Source: Gari tellinella (Eukaryota; Mollusca; Bivalvia; Cardiida; Psammobiidae). Taken from it: a DNA stretch of 64,000 nt. Of this stretch, positions 11,143-21,677 are shown in pieces. Every line of letters begins with the position of its first letter. The first letter of the stretch is position 1. Made by a program: the position numbers and the translations under genes. The stretch lies in assembly GCA_922989275.2 (NCBI GenBank), contig OV277871.1, positions 67,268,989-67,332,988 on the forward strand. The letters run 5' to 3'. Under the pieces are notes generated by a model. That model had not been told where the DNA came from, did no database searches, and saw only the letters and a program-made list of their open reading frames with translations.

Positions 11143-11714
11143 ATACAAGGGTTAATCTGGAAATTTGTCGACTGTTGCTAGGAAATTACACCTGTTATGT
11201 GCACATATACCTCAGTTTGTTGGTACAAAATCTGGTAAAATAGCTGTCTGCACACTACCTCTGTATGTTGAGGAAATAATATGGCAAGTTTGAATTTCAC
11301 ATAAAGCCTTCCAATGTTCAATTGGGAAATTTGTCGACTGTTGCTAAGTAAATGAAAAGTTTAATCTGTATACGTGTTTTCGAAGATCATGTATATTTTT
11401 TAAGGTTGATGCGTTTTTTCTACTGTGTATAAATCTTATTTAAAAATATTCACAAATAAAAAAGTTACAGCAACTAACAATAATGCAGCAGCATGTACCC
11501 GGAGCATATTCAGCGAATACTTTAAGATTCTGTTGTTTTTATGCTCTACGCTTTCATAGAAATGCGACTTGTAATATAGAAGTTATATGAACAGTCTACG
11601 AGATAACCAATCAACCCTCTTACAAAGTAACATATACAAAGTAAATATCAATAATATCATCTTAAGAAAAGTTGAGTTTACTATTAAACAAAAATATATT
11701 TTTTATATTTGCAG
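11143..11714 (+). other. Intron upstream of the recombinase exon
   Basis: A HIPQFVGT-type repeat (11160-11310) is followed by AT-rich sequence up to the acceptor TTTTATATTTGCAG (AG at 11713-11714). About 11144-11490 reappears at 45894-46068, which links this intron to the paralogous block. Confidence 0.6.
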
Positions 11715-12352
11715 AAGTTGACGACGATTTTGGTGTAGACTTCGATGAAGACCTGGACGATTCCTTAAACGATCCAGACTTCAAAATGACAAACTCAGAC
11801 GTGCAATCCTCTGATGAATTTGATGACAATGATCAAGCACAGGGAATTGATAATGAATATGTTTCAGATTCCTCTGATCAGTCTGATGTAATACCATGTG
11901 TGATATCCCTTCCTGCTCTCCAGATCAAGAAAGTAACCTCTTCTAAATCTCAACGTCTGGCTCACCAGGTCAAAAATGCAACCACTTCTAGATCTCAACA
12001 ACACCCACCTAGTAGCATTGTCATTCAAGGTACTAACAATTCTAAGGACAAAAGAGTGTGGGATAAAATCCATTTTTGTTTTTACTGCAAAAGTAAATTT
12101 ACAAACATTACAAAGCATTATCTTGGGCCTCACAGACATGAACCTGAGGTAAAGATGATTCTGGATCATCCAAAGAAATCGACAGAAAGAAGTCTTGCTT
12201 TACTGAAGCTGAGAAATGCAGGCGACTTTCATCACAATATGGTTGTTTTGAAAAATGGTACAGGAACACTGATAACATGGGCAAGACCAGATAAGGAAAA
12301 CGCAACATACAAAGATTATTTGCCTTGTGAAGATTGCCGAGCGTTTTCCTAA
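11715..12352 (+). CDS. Recombinase exon, N-terminal part: acidic region and C2H2-like zinc finger
   Basis: The acceptor AG is at 11713-11714 and the exon enters in phase 1; the frame is open upstream only into intron sequence, so the ATG at 11672 is not used as a start. It encodes an acidic stretch (VDDDFGVDFDEDLDDSLNDP), a Ser/Lys-rich linker, then a C-x2-C-x9-H-x4-H finger (CFYCKSKF...KHYLGPH). A second Cys pair, CEDC, opens a further finger whose His and Cys ligands lie in the next frame. TAA at 12350-12352 ends this frame in GTTTTCC; one missing T would explain it. In related invertebrate and fish proteins I know, paired fingers precede the recombinase domain. This is probably one exon with 12334-13717. 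Confidence 0.75.
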
Positions 12353-13717
12353 GGAGCAATTTATGGCGACATAGACAAACATGCCCCTTTATCATAACAA
12401 AAGCTAAGAAACAGAAGGTGCAGTCACAAGCAAAACTTCTTTTGCCAACCTCAGGAGAAGTAAGTTCAGGTCTGAAAGAGAATGTCATTTCTAAAATGGC
12501 TTGTGATGAGGTATCAATTGCAGTACGCAATGACTCAATTATAGTAGCAGTTGGAGAAAAACTGTTTTGCAGACATGGGCATCTTCCTCACCTCAATACA
12601 TATGTGAGCCAAAAGATGAGAGAGTTGGGACGTTTCTTGATTAAAGTGAGAGAAATTGACCTGGAAATAATCTCTATGAAATGTGTCATGGCTCCAGAGA
12701 AATACCCTGTGGCTGTAAAGGCAACAAGACTGTTGTGTAAATACAATGAGGATATAAACAAGTATTCAATTCCTTCCCTTGCAATCAAGCTAGGCCATCT
12801 TCTGAAAAAATGTGCCAAAATCCAGAAATCTTCATCACTTATAGAATGTGATTCTGAAAAAGGAAAAAAGGCAGATGAGTTTCTTTCCCTGGTTGAAGCA
12901 GAATGGACTGATGACATTTCCTGTTCAGCACTGCAAACATTGACTTCAGAGAAAATGAACAAAGGTGACGTGCTTCCAATCAGTGAAGATATTTTGAAAT
13001 TGCAAGCCTACTTCAATGATAAAACGAAGAACATTTCAGACCAATTAGAAACAACATTCTCAAAAACTGGATGGGATGAACTGAATCAGATAACACTTGC
13101 CAGGGTAGTACTTTTTAACAGAAGAAGGGGAGGCGAGACAGAACGAGTCACACTTGAAGCATATGACAAGAGACTAAGTAAGTCTAACATGTTAAGAGAA
13201 GTTGAAATGTCCTTAAGTCCAGTAGAAAAAATGCTTTGCTCAACTTTTGAAAGAATTGAGATAAGAGGAAAGAAAGGCCGAACAGTTCCTGTTCTACTTA
13301 CCCCTGACATTCTGAAGTGTATTGATTTGCTGCTCAAATGGAGGAAAGAGGCCAATGTGGACCAAAACAATCCATTCTTATTTCCTAGACCTAACAACTC
13401 TCTACAGGCGTTGAGAACAACTGATGTACTTAGAAAGTTTGCACGCTTAGCAAATTTGAAATATCCCAACAATTTGACTAGCACAAAATTAAGAAAACAT
13501 GTTGCAACAGTCTCACAGATTCTCAATCTTTCGAAAAACGACCTGGAAGTCATGGCAAATTTTATGGGCCATGATATTGAAATCCACAGATCCTTTTACA
13601 GAATCCCCCAAGAAACCCTTCAAGTGGCCCGGATGGGAAAACTTTTGTCTGCCTTTGATAGAGGAACTATCTCGAAGTACTCCGGAAAATCATTGGACGA
13701 CATTTCTCTCAATGAAG
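12334..13717 (+). CDS. Recombinase exon, C-terminal part: tyrosine recombinase (integrase-like) domain
   Basis: After the frameshift the frame gives the rest of the second finger (LRSNLWRHRQTCPF) and a ~430-residue recombinase region. Residues counted from 12334: catalytic Arg in FNRRRGGE (263-265), Lys in RGKKGRTVPV (313-314), Arg in TSTKLRKHVAT (387, where the usual HxxR His is Thr or Ser), His in FMGHD (413), and the nucleophile Tyr in HRSFYR (422). The set R-K-xxxR-H-Y is nearly complete. The frame runs to TAA at 13723-13725, but a consensus donor GAAG|GTATGT at 13718 ends the exon in phase 1. Proteins of this type (zinc fingers plus Crypton-like recombinase) are scattered in animals. Active or domesticated status is unknown, and the frameshift argues against a working copy. 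Confidence 0.8.
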
Positions 13718-14176
13718 GTATGTAAAATATTGTGTGTATCCTGTATGTTTTAATGTTGCAAATGATTACAGAATTTTTGAAATGCAACAGAAAACTATTC
13801 GCTCTGGTGGCCACAGGAATCTAAATATTCAAAGTGAGTTAGAGTAATGTGTTTTGAGTAAGAACAGATATGCAAATTGTTAGATTGAACCACCTCCCTT
13901 AAAGGGAAATGGACAGCTCGGGTAAAGTCTGGTCTTAAATTGTAGAGTATGTCTTACAAAAAACATATCATGTCTAAATCCTGATGCACATAAGCGTAAA
14001 AAATAGATAATAAACTATCCATTCCAGGTAAGCCCTAGTCAATGAAATAGGATGCCGCCATGTTTGCTTATTCGCAAGCGAAACTACTCAGTTTTTATCC
14101 TATTTGTGACGTCGTTTCTACCCTCGCATGTTGTCAGGTACTTTGGATGTACAAGGTCCCAGTCCGTTCATTAGGA
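13718..14176 (+). other. Intronic sequence, no gene seen
   Basis: After the GTATGT donor there is AT-rich sequence, then a stretch around CCTTAAAGGGAAATGGACAG and TGGATGTACAAGGTCCCAGT. No open frame, splice pair or repeat ends were recognised. Confidence 0.5.
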
Positions 14177-14933
14177 TTTTTAGCTCACAGTAAGCTATTG
14201 TGATTGGTTGCTGGCCGTCATATGTCGGTATCTGTGTCGTCTGTTCACGACTGGTCTGATTTCAATTTGGTTTTCACCAAAATGTTTCTCAGTTGATTTA
14301 CTTTCAAAATTGTTCAAAGAATTTTGATCCGTCAAAAAACATGGCCACCAGAGGGCGTGGTTATTTTCCGTATTTACGTAATAACGACAACTCAAGTCAA
14401 AACTTTAAACATCTTGTTCATAACTATAAGCCCTTTGACAATCAAATTTCACATGTAGCATCATGTTGTGAACCTTTAGCATGATTTTTCAAATCATGAC
14501 CCCAGGGTAAAAAATAGCCCCGCCCCGGGGCTTATCAGTTTTACATAGACTTATATAGAAAAACCTTAAAAAATCTTCTACTCTGAAGCTTTGCCTTATG
14601 GTCCTCTACCAAGACTGTTCAAATCATGACCCGAGGGTCAAATATGGCCCGCCTCGGGGCTTATCAGTTTTACATAGACTTATATAGGAAAACCTTTAAA
14701 AGTTTTCTTCTGTAGCCGTAAGGCCCATACCTTTTATATTTGGCATCTAGCTTTGCCTTATTCCCCCACCCCGGGCTTATCAGTTTTACATATACTTCTA
14801 CAGGAAAACCTAATTCCGAGTTGATTCAGGGGCATGCAACAGTCAACATACATGCAATGACAAACTTCATTATGCATCGAGTAAAACACAATAGTTCCTG
14901 AGGTGGGCGATTTAGGGCTGCATGCGGCTTTTG
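14177..14933 (+). mobile_element. GCTCACC/AGGTGAGC interspersed repeat, copy 3
   Basis: TTTTAGCTCACAGTAAGCTA at the 5' end; three degenerate internal paragraphs of CTTATCAGTTTTACATAGAC; 3' end CTGAGGTGGGCGATTTAGGG with a GCATGCGGC hairpin. Noncoding. Confidence 0.6.
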
Positions 14934-14940
14934 TCCTGTT

Positions 14941-15108
14941 TGGAAGCCTTCCAGCTGGCTTGCAGAAGATCGGTGATTCTATTCAGTTGCCAATTTGTCT
15001 GAAATAATGCATAAAGAGCTTCTGGGGTCTTCCTCCACCTGTAGTTAGCTGGACGTCACAATATGAGTGCAATACTGTTAAAAGCGACGTAAATTCATAA
15101 CAAATCAA
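14941..15108 (+). mobile_element. 5'-truncated Meta-SINE body
   Basis: GGAAGCCTTCCAGCTGGCTT through AAGCGACGTAAATTCATAAC, again ending about 50 bp before an acidic-exon acceptor. The SINE fragment and exon were copied together. Confidence 0.7.
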
Positions 15109-15160
15109 AATTGAATACATGTACTTAGAAACTGTTGAAAATCTGATGGTTCTTTTTCAG

Positions 15161-15397
15161 AGCTTAGCAGCGAAGATGAATCAGAATGTGACGACGATGT
15201 CCAGGATGAGATGGAAGATCCAGTCCAAGATGAGACAGTTGCTCCGGTCCAAGATGAGACAGTTGATCCGTACCAAGATGAGACAGTTGATCCAGTCCAA
15301 GATGAGACGGTTGATCCAGTTTCAAGGTCAAGGCGCTTTACTAAAAGGCCAGCATTGGAAGAAACAGAGTGTAATCGGTTGACAAAAAGGGCAAAAG
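15161..15397 (+). CDS. Acidic octapeptide-repeat exon, copy 5 (short)
   Basis: Acceptor TCTTTTTCAG ends at 15160 and donor AAAAG|GTATTT has GT at 15398-15399. It is 237 bp (79 codons), phase 1-1. It starts with the conserved SSEDESECDDDVQDEMEDP, has about five octapeptide units (DETVAPVQ, DETVDPYQ, DETVDPVQ...), and ends FTKRPALEETECNRLTKRAK. It lies downstream of the recombinase exon, which suggests the acidic module can sit on either side of that domain. A GCTCACC repeat has inserted about 22 bp past the donor. Confidence 0.55.
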
Positions 15398-15419
15398 GTA
15401 TTTGTACACAAATCTTTAT

Positions 15420-15740
15420 TTTTAGCTCACCTGAGCCGATGGCTCAAGGTGAGCTGTTGTGACTGTCCGTTCGTTCAAATTTACTTTAAGCGACATTTCC
15501 TCTGAAACCGAGATATGTAGTGAGATGTTAATTTGCTTAGGGTGTTCCTTGGACGGTTCTCTACAGAAATTGTTCAAATGAAATATAAAAGTGGACAACT
15601 TAATGAAATTTATTAAAAAAAGCAAAACTCTTCTTGTCGAAAACCATTAGGCCCACAGCTTTGATATTTTGTCTATAGAATCTCCTGGTCAAACTTGCAC
15701 AAAAGTGTTCAAATCAAAGCTGTAGTTCACCTTAGGGATT
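15420..15740 (+). mobile_element. GCTCACC interspersed repeat, 5' fragment
   Basis: Hairpin TTTTAGCTCACCTGAGCCGA...GGCTCAAGGTGAGCT, then degenerate body; no 3' hairpin found, so the right limit is approximate. Confidence 0.5.
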
Positions 15741-15969
15741 CACCATGGAAATGTTTACATTGCCGCTTTATTCAGGTATTACTGTTATCATATATATATG
15801 ACAGGTTCAACTGTGTTCCTGTGATCCACCCTTATACTAAATCACTGATATTTGTAAACAGTTTGGATCCAGATCAGATGCCACATTATGCTGCATCTAA
15901 TCTGGATCCAAACTATATGCCACTTATTTATATAGTTTCTTTAATTTAGAAAATGTAAAGTATGATTTT

Positions 15970-16400
15970 TATGCCCCCAGAATCTACGATTCGGGGGCAT
16001 ATAGTTTTTGTCCTGTCTGTTGGTTTGTCCGTCCGTCTGTCTGTCTGTGCCAAAAATCTTAACCTTGGCTATAACTCTTGCATTTTTGTACCTGGGCCTT
16101 TATACTTGGCATGTGTCTTCCCTGTATTGAGACCTTCCCAACCATACAAACCATTTTGACCTTGACATTGACATTTGACCTACTTTTGTAAAAATCTTTA
16201 AATGGCTATAACATTTGCACCAGTACACCCAGGGCTTTCATATTTTGTATGTATATTTTTTGTGTGAAGACCTTTCCAACCATACCAACATCTTTGACTA
16301 TGTGACCTTGACCTTTGACATAATTAATATAACTTTAACCAAAAACCTTATCTTGGCTCGTCAAAAACTAGGTCACGTCATACAAACAGTCTTTTGACAC
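15970..16400 (+). mobile_element. ATGCCCCC hairpin-headed interspersed repeat
   Basis: The head ATGCCCCCAGAATCTACGAT...CGGGGGCATATAG forms a hairpin. It is followed by (GTCC/GTCT)n and paragraphs such as CCTTGACATTGACATTTGAC. Related copies are at 20532-21160 and 48473-49256. The right end is not defined. Confidence 0.5.
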
Positions 16401-16510
16401 TCTTAAGAGGTTATATTGAAACAAGGAGTTTCAGGCGAGTAATACAGGGCTCTCTGGGCAACCTTGTTTAACGCATATTGCATACATCTGCAACTTAAAT
16501 GGTATGGTTA

Positions 16511-16980
16511 TAGACCGATTATTTTCACCTGGCAGGGCGGAGCTAACCTTTGGCAAAGATAAAGTAATTTAAATATGATATTAGCGGTGACAGGTATTGT
16601 TCCTTATTAAAAATTATTTTCTGATACTTTCAACATGAAGAAACACATAGAGGTGCAGCCATATCCACATGAAAAAGGTGTGTACAGTGCTCCCTCTCTA
16701 CATCAACACCCAATGGAAGACGAAGATTATGTGTGTTGTTCAGAGGGAGTTGTTATAGGGAGAGACAATTAAGACTTGGTTTACATTTGCAAACAGCTTA
16801 AATCCAGATCTGGATTCAAGCTGCTTGTCATTTTTCTTATATTCGTTCTGTCAAATTGTCCACTAATATGTAATGTTGAGAAAAAGCTGGTCGATGAGAA
16901 CAGTACAGTAAATTCCGGTAATAAAAAGAGCGTGCTGCCGCCCCCAACTCCGCCCTGCCAGGGGAATAAAGTCGGCCTAT
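16511..16980. mobile_element. TIR element with GGCAGGGCGGAG ends (470 bp)
   Basis: The left end TAGACCGATTATTTTCACCT followed by GGCAGGGCGGAGCT is the inverse of the right end AACTCCGCCCTGCCAGG...AAAGTCGGCCTA. Left-end-only copies occur at 26951 and about 53986. Inside lies a 44-codon open frame starting at ATG 16635 whose ends resemble those of the copies. Confidence 0.7.
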
Positions 16981-17066
16981 TCTATGTGCAGAATCAGGTG
17001 ATATTTACAACTTTCATTAATAACGTTTATCTACATTTAAAATAAATAAAAAAAACTGTATTTTAG

Positions 17067-17135
17067 ATAGCTGCTCAGGAACCAGTTCTTCTGGAAATCC
17101 AACATCAAGGAAGTCTTCCAGTTGCCCAAAGCAAG
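17067..17135 (+). CDS. Putative 69-bp Ser-rich exon
   Basis: Acceptor TGTATTTTAG (AG at 17065-17066) and donor CAAG|GTTAGT (GT at 17136-17137) bracket 69 bp (23 codons), open only in the phase-1 frame that the neighbouring exons use. It encodes DSCSGTSSSGNPTSRKSSSC plus PKQ, taking one base from the previous exon. No domain. The match of phase, length divisible by three and final G with the other exons is the main support. It falls between the recombinase exon and the terminal exon, where a linker is expected, and is absent from the paralogous block. Confidence 0.45.
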
Positions 17136-18020
17136 GTTAGTTAAACAATTTAAAAAATGTGTAGGTATCAAGATTTCATTGCCTTAATACCTTGTGTTCT
17201 GGTTGACTGGTTAGAGTTGCTGACTACAAACAAGAATACCTTCTTGCTAATGGATGGTCATAGTATTTAGTTTTGCTAACAGCTATGTCCCTTTATTCAA
17301 GGAAGTTGGTAGTCAGGTAGGTACTTCCTAGAGAATTTTATGATAAGAACGTAATTATAAAAATATTTTAGAATAAGAGAAAAATATTACATGAAACTAT
17401 CTATAAGAAAAATAACTACACCAACACGAATTAAATTATCTTCCAACGTTTCGCCGTTAAGCTTTTTCAAGGATTTTTTTTTTTTTTTTTTATGAAACTA
17501 TCTAGTAATTCGTAAAAACACATATTTTACTACATTGATGTGCACACCACAAAAATCGTGTAGCATGAACAGTTGAATAGATATATCACTCAAATCTTTT
17601 GAATTATTTATTATATCAATTTATCCTAACACCTCGGTCACACATTCATGGATGAGCTGGTTCCACGACGGATTAAATTGCACAGAAGACCCTGGAAATG
17701 TCAAATTCTGTAGTTCAATATATATGGATGCACTACAGAGTGAGTATAGGTTTTGACATAAGTGCCAAGGATAATTTTGCGAAATGTAATGGTACGACAC
17801 AATAAAATATGGAACTGACATGGATTAATGCTATCGAATTTGTACATATGAAAATGGTTTAATACAGACTTAAACAGACCAGTATGTTCTAACACAGTTT
17901 AGTAAGGATGTACTAAGGCTGATTGGTCCATGATCAATTGTTTTGCATGTTAAAAAATTGTCATGACTATTCAAAGTCTATAATGTATGGCTACGGATGT
18001 ATATGGATTGCCACTAATGA
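17136..18020 (+). other. Intronic sequence, no gene seen
   Basis: Includes an ACGTTTCGCCGTTAAGCTTT motif followed by a T tract at about 17455-17490; its reverse complement recalls a degenerate Penelope-type hammerhead. No exon or TIR pair was recognised. Confidence 0.4.
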
Positions 18021-18177
18021 TGCCGGATCATATCCTCAAATAATTTGGTGTCAAATCCATGAATGTGCGACGAGGTTTGTAAAAGTAAAGATGTAAATTT
18101 TCCTCCATAAGCCCCATTTTTGCAGTGACAGCCACAATGATTTAAAGCTTCCATGTATTGTCCAATGAAAACGAATA

Positions 18178-19381
18178 CACTCGGAGGATCTTCTAACCGA
18201 TCAGTCAGATGTAAAGGTGCTACTCTAAAAACTAGTTAATCCGGTTGCCAAAATTTACGTTTTCCATGAAATGAAGATGTTTTATAACAGGAAGAAAAGT
18301 TTCATTAAAATTGATCACGAATTATGGAAAATATAAATGAAATTGTAACCTAGCCCTAAAATGACAAGTCACAATGTCATGAATGACATTTTTCTGTTGG
18401 GCTACCAGCTTTCAACGCGACATTGGTGCCATATGTAGCACTTAAATAATTACTTTGAAAACATACTATCTAAGTTTTGATGGAATATTGTCGACTGGCA
18501 CTGAAATAAGAAAAATGAGGCATCTCCTAGACTGTTTTCTTATACTATGTAAAATACCAAAATTGCCACTAGCTGTCAGCAGTGGCTTAGTGAAATTTAC
18601 AGAATACTCAAATAATGCCACCCTAAAAGGCTTCAGCGACGTGCAATGTTAATGTATCAATAAAAAAGTGAATTTTGACGCTCCAAGTTAAAATTTTGCA
18701 TTTAAACTATTGGCGGTGATGCCGTTAACGCAGTTACGTTACGTTATTTTGGCATATTCGACGGTCCAGACATGCTCGAGCAGTCACCGTACATTCGTGG
18801 AAACATACGAGCGAGTGTGTGGTAACCAAAATGAAAGATTCCGTATAGTGAGTTTTTCATCTGTAGGCGCCAATGACGTTCGTCTCTACACTTCCGGTCA
18901 GACAAAATTTCCTCACAACAAGCAGATATTGGCGAAAAACATGTTGAAATGCGTTGCAGTAGGTTAAATAAGATATTGATGTTTAATGCAAACGATTTTA
19001 GAGCACCCAGGACGTAAAATGTCCATGCCGTTAACGTTGTATTTCACGTTGGCTCTGAACACAACATTTCGAGTGCTCTTGTGATTAGTACAATCCGCAT
19101 TTTCGACATGTTAAATGTTTTTCTGTTAGGACGATTGATGACCAACAAATAATCAAAAGTCGTGTTTACCAATGTCCCCATACACGCTTCGCACATGCAA
19201 AATGCTTAAATCGGTGAATTTTGAGGTGTGACGTAACGTAGAGAGAGACTCATATTTCAATAATTCGATTCAATGCTCATTCAACCTAGTATTTGAAACA
19301 AACCTGATTACGTCGGTGTGTCATTTCCTGTTTCGATAAATTTGAGTTTAAAAAGTGATCGGTTAGAAGATCCTCTGAGTG
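18178..19381. mobile_element. 1.2-kb DNA transposon with 27-bp TIRs and TA target duplication
   Basis: The left end CACTCGGAGGATCTTCTAAC followed by CGATCA matches the reverse complement of the right end (TGATCGGTTAGAAGATCCTC then TGAGTG) with one mismatch. TA flanks both sides (18176-18177 and 19382-19383). The paralogous block has the uninterrupted site at about 46229. Two open frames of 65 and 85 codons inside show no transposase motif, so it is non-autonomous. TA duplication points to a Tc1/mariner-type mechanism. Confidence 0.85.
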
Positions 19382-19553
19382 TATATTGGCAAGGGCTATC
19401 AATTTAAAAGATTTGTTTGTTTTCCATGTTAGGTCAGACAATTGGAATTGCTTGTTGTTATGTTTCTTTCGAGTGGTTCTGATGGAATTCACAAGTTAAT
19501 ATTCACACCTTTGTGTTAATTCATACCATGATAGAGTGTTTCATTCATTACAG

Positions 19554-19783
19554 CCAGGAAGATTCAACATTTAACAGAGGAACAAAGTCGTTGCCTAAAA
19601 AGCCTTTTTCAAGCGAATGTTACCATGCGACGGGAGCTTAGAATGATAGATTGCAAAAATGCAATCCAGAAATACAAGTGCTTGAGTTCTTTAAAGTGGA
19701 CTAAATTAAAAAACACTGTGCACAATTGGATAACAACAGAGAAACGCAAAATCAAACACAGAGCAAAGTTAAATTTGTCCTGA
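19554..19783 (+). CDS. Terminal exon of the recombinase gene (C-terminal domain)
   Basis: The acceptor TCATTCATTACAG ends at 19553. The phase-1 frame then runs 75 codons to TGA at 19781-19783: RKIQHLTEEQSRCLKSLFQA..., ...CLSSLKWTKLKNTVHNWITT..., KRK. The ending W-x2-L/I-K-N-x-V-H-N-x-I and a leading LTEEQ helix match the small C-terminal domain I know from animal zinc-finger/tyrosine-recombinase proteins. A possible AATAAA signal is at 19985-19990, but it lies inside a MITE. The duplicate at 46402 is frameshifted. Good support from domain, phase and position. Confidence 0.7.
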
Positions 19784-19901
19784 ATTGGATTAAGACTTAA
19801 GACATGACCTACATAACTAATGACCTCAAATGTCAAGGTCACTGTTGAAAGTAATTGACATTATATCAGTATGATAAAGGAGGTCATGCTGTTAATGTTT
19901 A

Positions 19902-20056
19902 GGGCCCGGGTGCATGACACGTAGTTAGTGCTTAACTGTGTGGTAAGTCCATCGCTGTTTATCTATACTGAGTATAGTAGTAAAAATAAATATTTAACTT
20001 TCAGCGAGGGATATAGCATACAGGTAGTCACTAACTACGTGGCATGCACCCGGGCC
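19902..20056. mobile_element. 155-bp MITE with GGGCCCGGGTGCATG termini
   Basis: GGCCCGGGTGCATGACACGT and AGTTAGTGCTTA at the left are inverted at the right (AGTCACTAACTACGTGGCAT then GCACCCGGGCC). The orthologous copy is at 46753-46912, so it predates the segmental duplication. Confidence 0.75.
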
Positions 20057-20531
20057 GTGTTCGTTTTACAGTTTCTTTTTGTTCCTTGGATAAATTTTGA
20101 AAAACATGTAATGGTTTTACTTCAGTTTCAGGATATAATTTTTTTTTTTTTAGTCAGGCAGATTATACATGCATTTGCATGTAGTTTTTCAGTAGACCCT
20201 GCTTCTTGAAAGTAAAGTTAATTGCTTGTTTTTTGGATAGTCGCAAACATTTTAGCTCACCTGGCATGAAGTGCCAAGTTGAGCTATAAGCATCGCTGGA
20301 TGTCTGTCGTTCACACTTGTTCGTTAACACTCTAGTAGCTATAAATCTGATTTGATATTCATGAAACTTGGTCAAACTGTTTGCCTTATTTATATCTAGG
20401 TCAAGTTCGAATGTGGGTCATGTCCGGTCAAAAACTAGGTCAATAGGTCAAATCACAGAAAACCCTTAACACTCTAGAGAATACAAATCTCTTTAGGTCT
20501 TCATGAAACTTAGTCAAAATGCTTGCCTTTT

Positions 20532-21160
20532 TATGCCCCCAGCATCTGTAGATGCAGAGGCTTATAATAATCGTCCCGTCCGTGCATCCTTCCGCCGTCC
20601 GTAACAAGGTTAAGTAGATTTTACCGTTTCGTCTAGCATCAACACCACTTGCTCCAATGCTTGGATACTTATACACTTGATATCTCGGACCATTCCCTAT
20701 CTACCAATATCACCAAATCTTGATTTTGACCTTGACCTATTTTGGACTAAGAATATTTTGAATGGGCTATTTCTTGGTTAACTAGATTTTACTGTTTCGT
20801 CTAGCATCAACAAGGCTTACTTCAATGCTTGGATACTTAAATACAGTTGTTGCCTTGGACCATTCCCTATCCACCAATATCACCCATCCTTGATTTTGAC
20901 CTTGACCTTGACATAATTTGGACTTAGAATATTTAAATTGGCTATATCTTGGTTAACTAGATTTTACCGTTTCGCCTAGCATCATCACTACTTAAATACA
21001 ATGCTTCAATCCTTATACAGTTATTGTCTTGGACCATTACCAACTGACCCATATTACCCAACTCAGTTTGACGCCAAACTTATTTGGACTTCAATTTAGA
21101 GTATATTGTCAAGGATGCCACAAGGGGCATAAGCTTTTATTGACCACTCTGTCTTGTTTA
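20532..21160 (+). mobile_element. ATGCCCC hairpin-headed repeat nested in copy 4
   Basis: ATGCCCCCAGCATCTGTAGA head, then three ~140-bp paragraphs each containing TAGATTTTACCGTTTCGTCT-like text and TTGATTTTGACCTTGACC, and a tail GGGGCATAAGCTTTTATTGA. The duplicate is at 48473-49256. Confidence 0.65.
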
Positions 21161-21231
21161 TATCTAGGTCAAGTTTAATTATGGGTCATGTCTGGTCAAA
21201 AACTAGGTCAAATAATAGAAAAACCTTAAAA

Positions 21232-21677
21232 AGAAAGGTAGGATGCAAATAACTACAGGCACCAATCTAGTAGACAAAACATTTATTGATCTACTGGTTT
21301 CGACCTTATTCAGGTCTTCATCAGGATACAAAACATGAAAAAATCATCCTTAAAGTACACAAATATCGGTTTTTCAAGTTCCGTGATTTCTGGCAGCAGA
21401 GCGTCCTTGACAACTGTGACGTCATAATAGACTATTGACAAACAAGTTCAAAGATTGTTTAAATAAGATGAAGCAAAAAGTGACTAGAATTTGATTTTAA
21501 AATGAACGAGTTGACAATTAGCCATTAATACATAATAGATCTGTAGAGTGTAAAATGACAAAGTTAAAGTCAGATTCTCCTAGTTTATAGTAAAATTTGA
21601 AGTATCAAAAGTTCTTCTGTCTTTACAATCAGTGGAAGTCTATAGAGTATTTATCGTTCAATGGATGGCTATTGTCT
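21232..21677 (-). mobile_element. Insertion carrying a hammerhead-like core (PLE or retrozyme fragment)
   Basis: The sequence is absent at the matching place in the duplicate block (near 49330), and imperfect direct repeats (AATAGAAAAA / AAATAGAAAT) flank it. The text CTGGTTTCGACC...AGGTCTTCATCAG resembles the terminal repeats of Penelope-like elements, which carry hammerhead ribozymes. No reverse-transcriptase coding is visible. Confidence 0.5.
21259..21328 (-). ncRNA. Hammerhead-ribozyme-like motif
   Basis: Read on the minus strand: CTGATGA (21324-21318), A, stem II GACC/GGTC closing loop TGAATAA, GAAA (21301-21298), then stem III AGTAGA pairing with TCTACT at about 21269-21274, and a short stem I GTATC with GGTGC (21259-21263). 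All conserved core positions CUGAUGA...GAAA are present. The cleavage triplet region reads G-ATT rather than a clean NUH, so activity is uncertain. Confidence 0.5.

Noticed and set aside
12332..12352. Programmed -1 ribosomal frameshift in the recombinase exon
   Set aside because: The site does not fit the X-XXY-YYZ slippery heptamer and no clear downstream pseudoknot was seen; a one-base deletion is simpler.
12108..13553. Antisense open frames opposite the recombinase exon
   Set aside because: No domain features; shadows of a long coding exon.
17440..17490. Second hammerhead ribozyme
   Set aside because: The reverse complement has CGAAAC and a GGC stem, but the CUGANGA box is replaced by CTTGAAAA; at best a decayed Penelope terminus.
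18455..18967. Transposase coding in the 1.2-kb TIR element
   Set aside because: The two open frames are short and show no DDE/DDD spacing or helix-turn-helix pattern.
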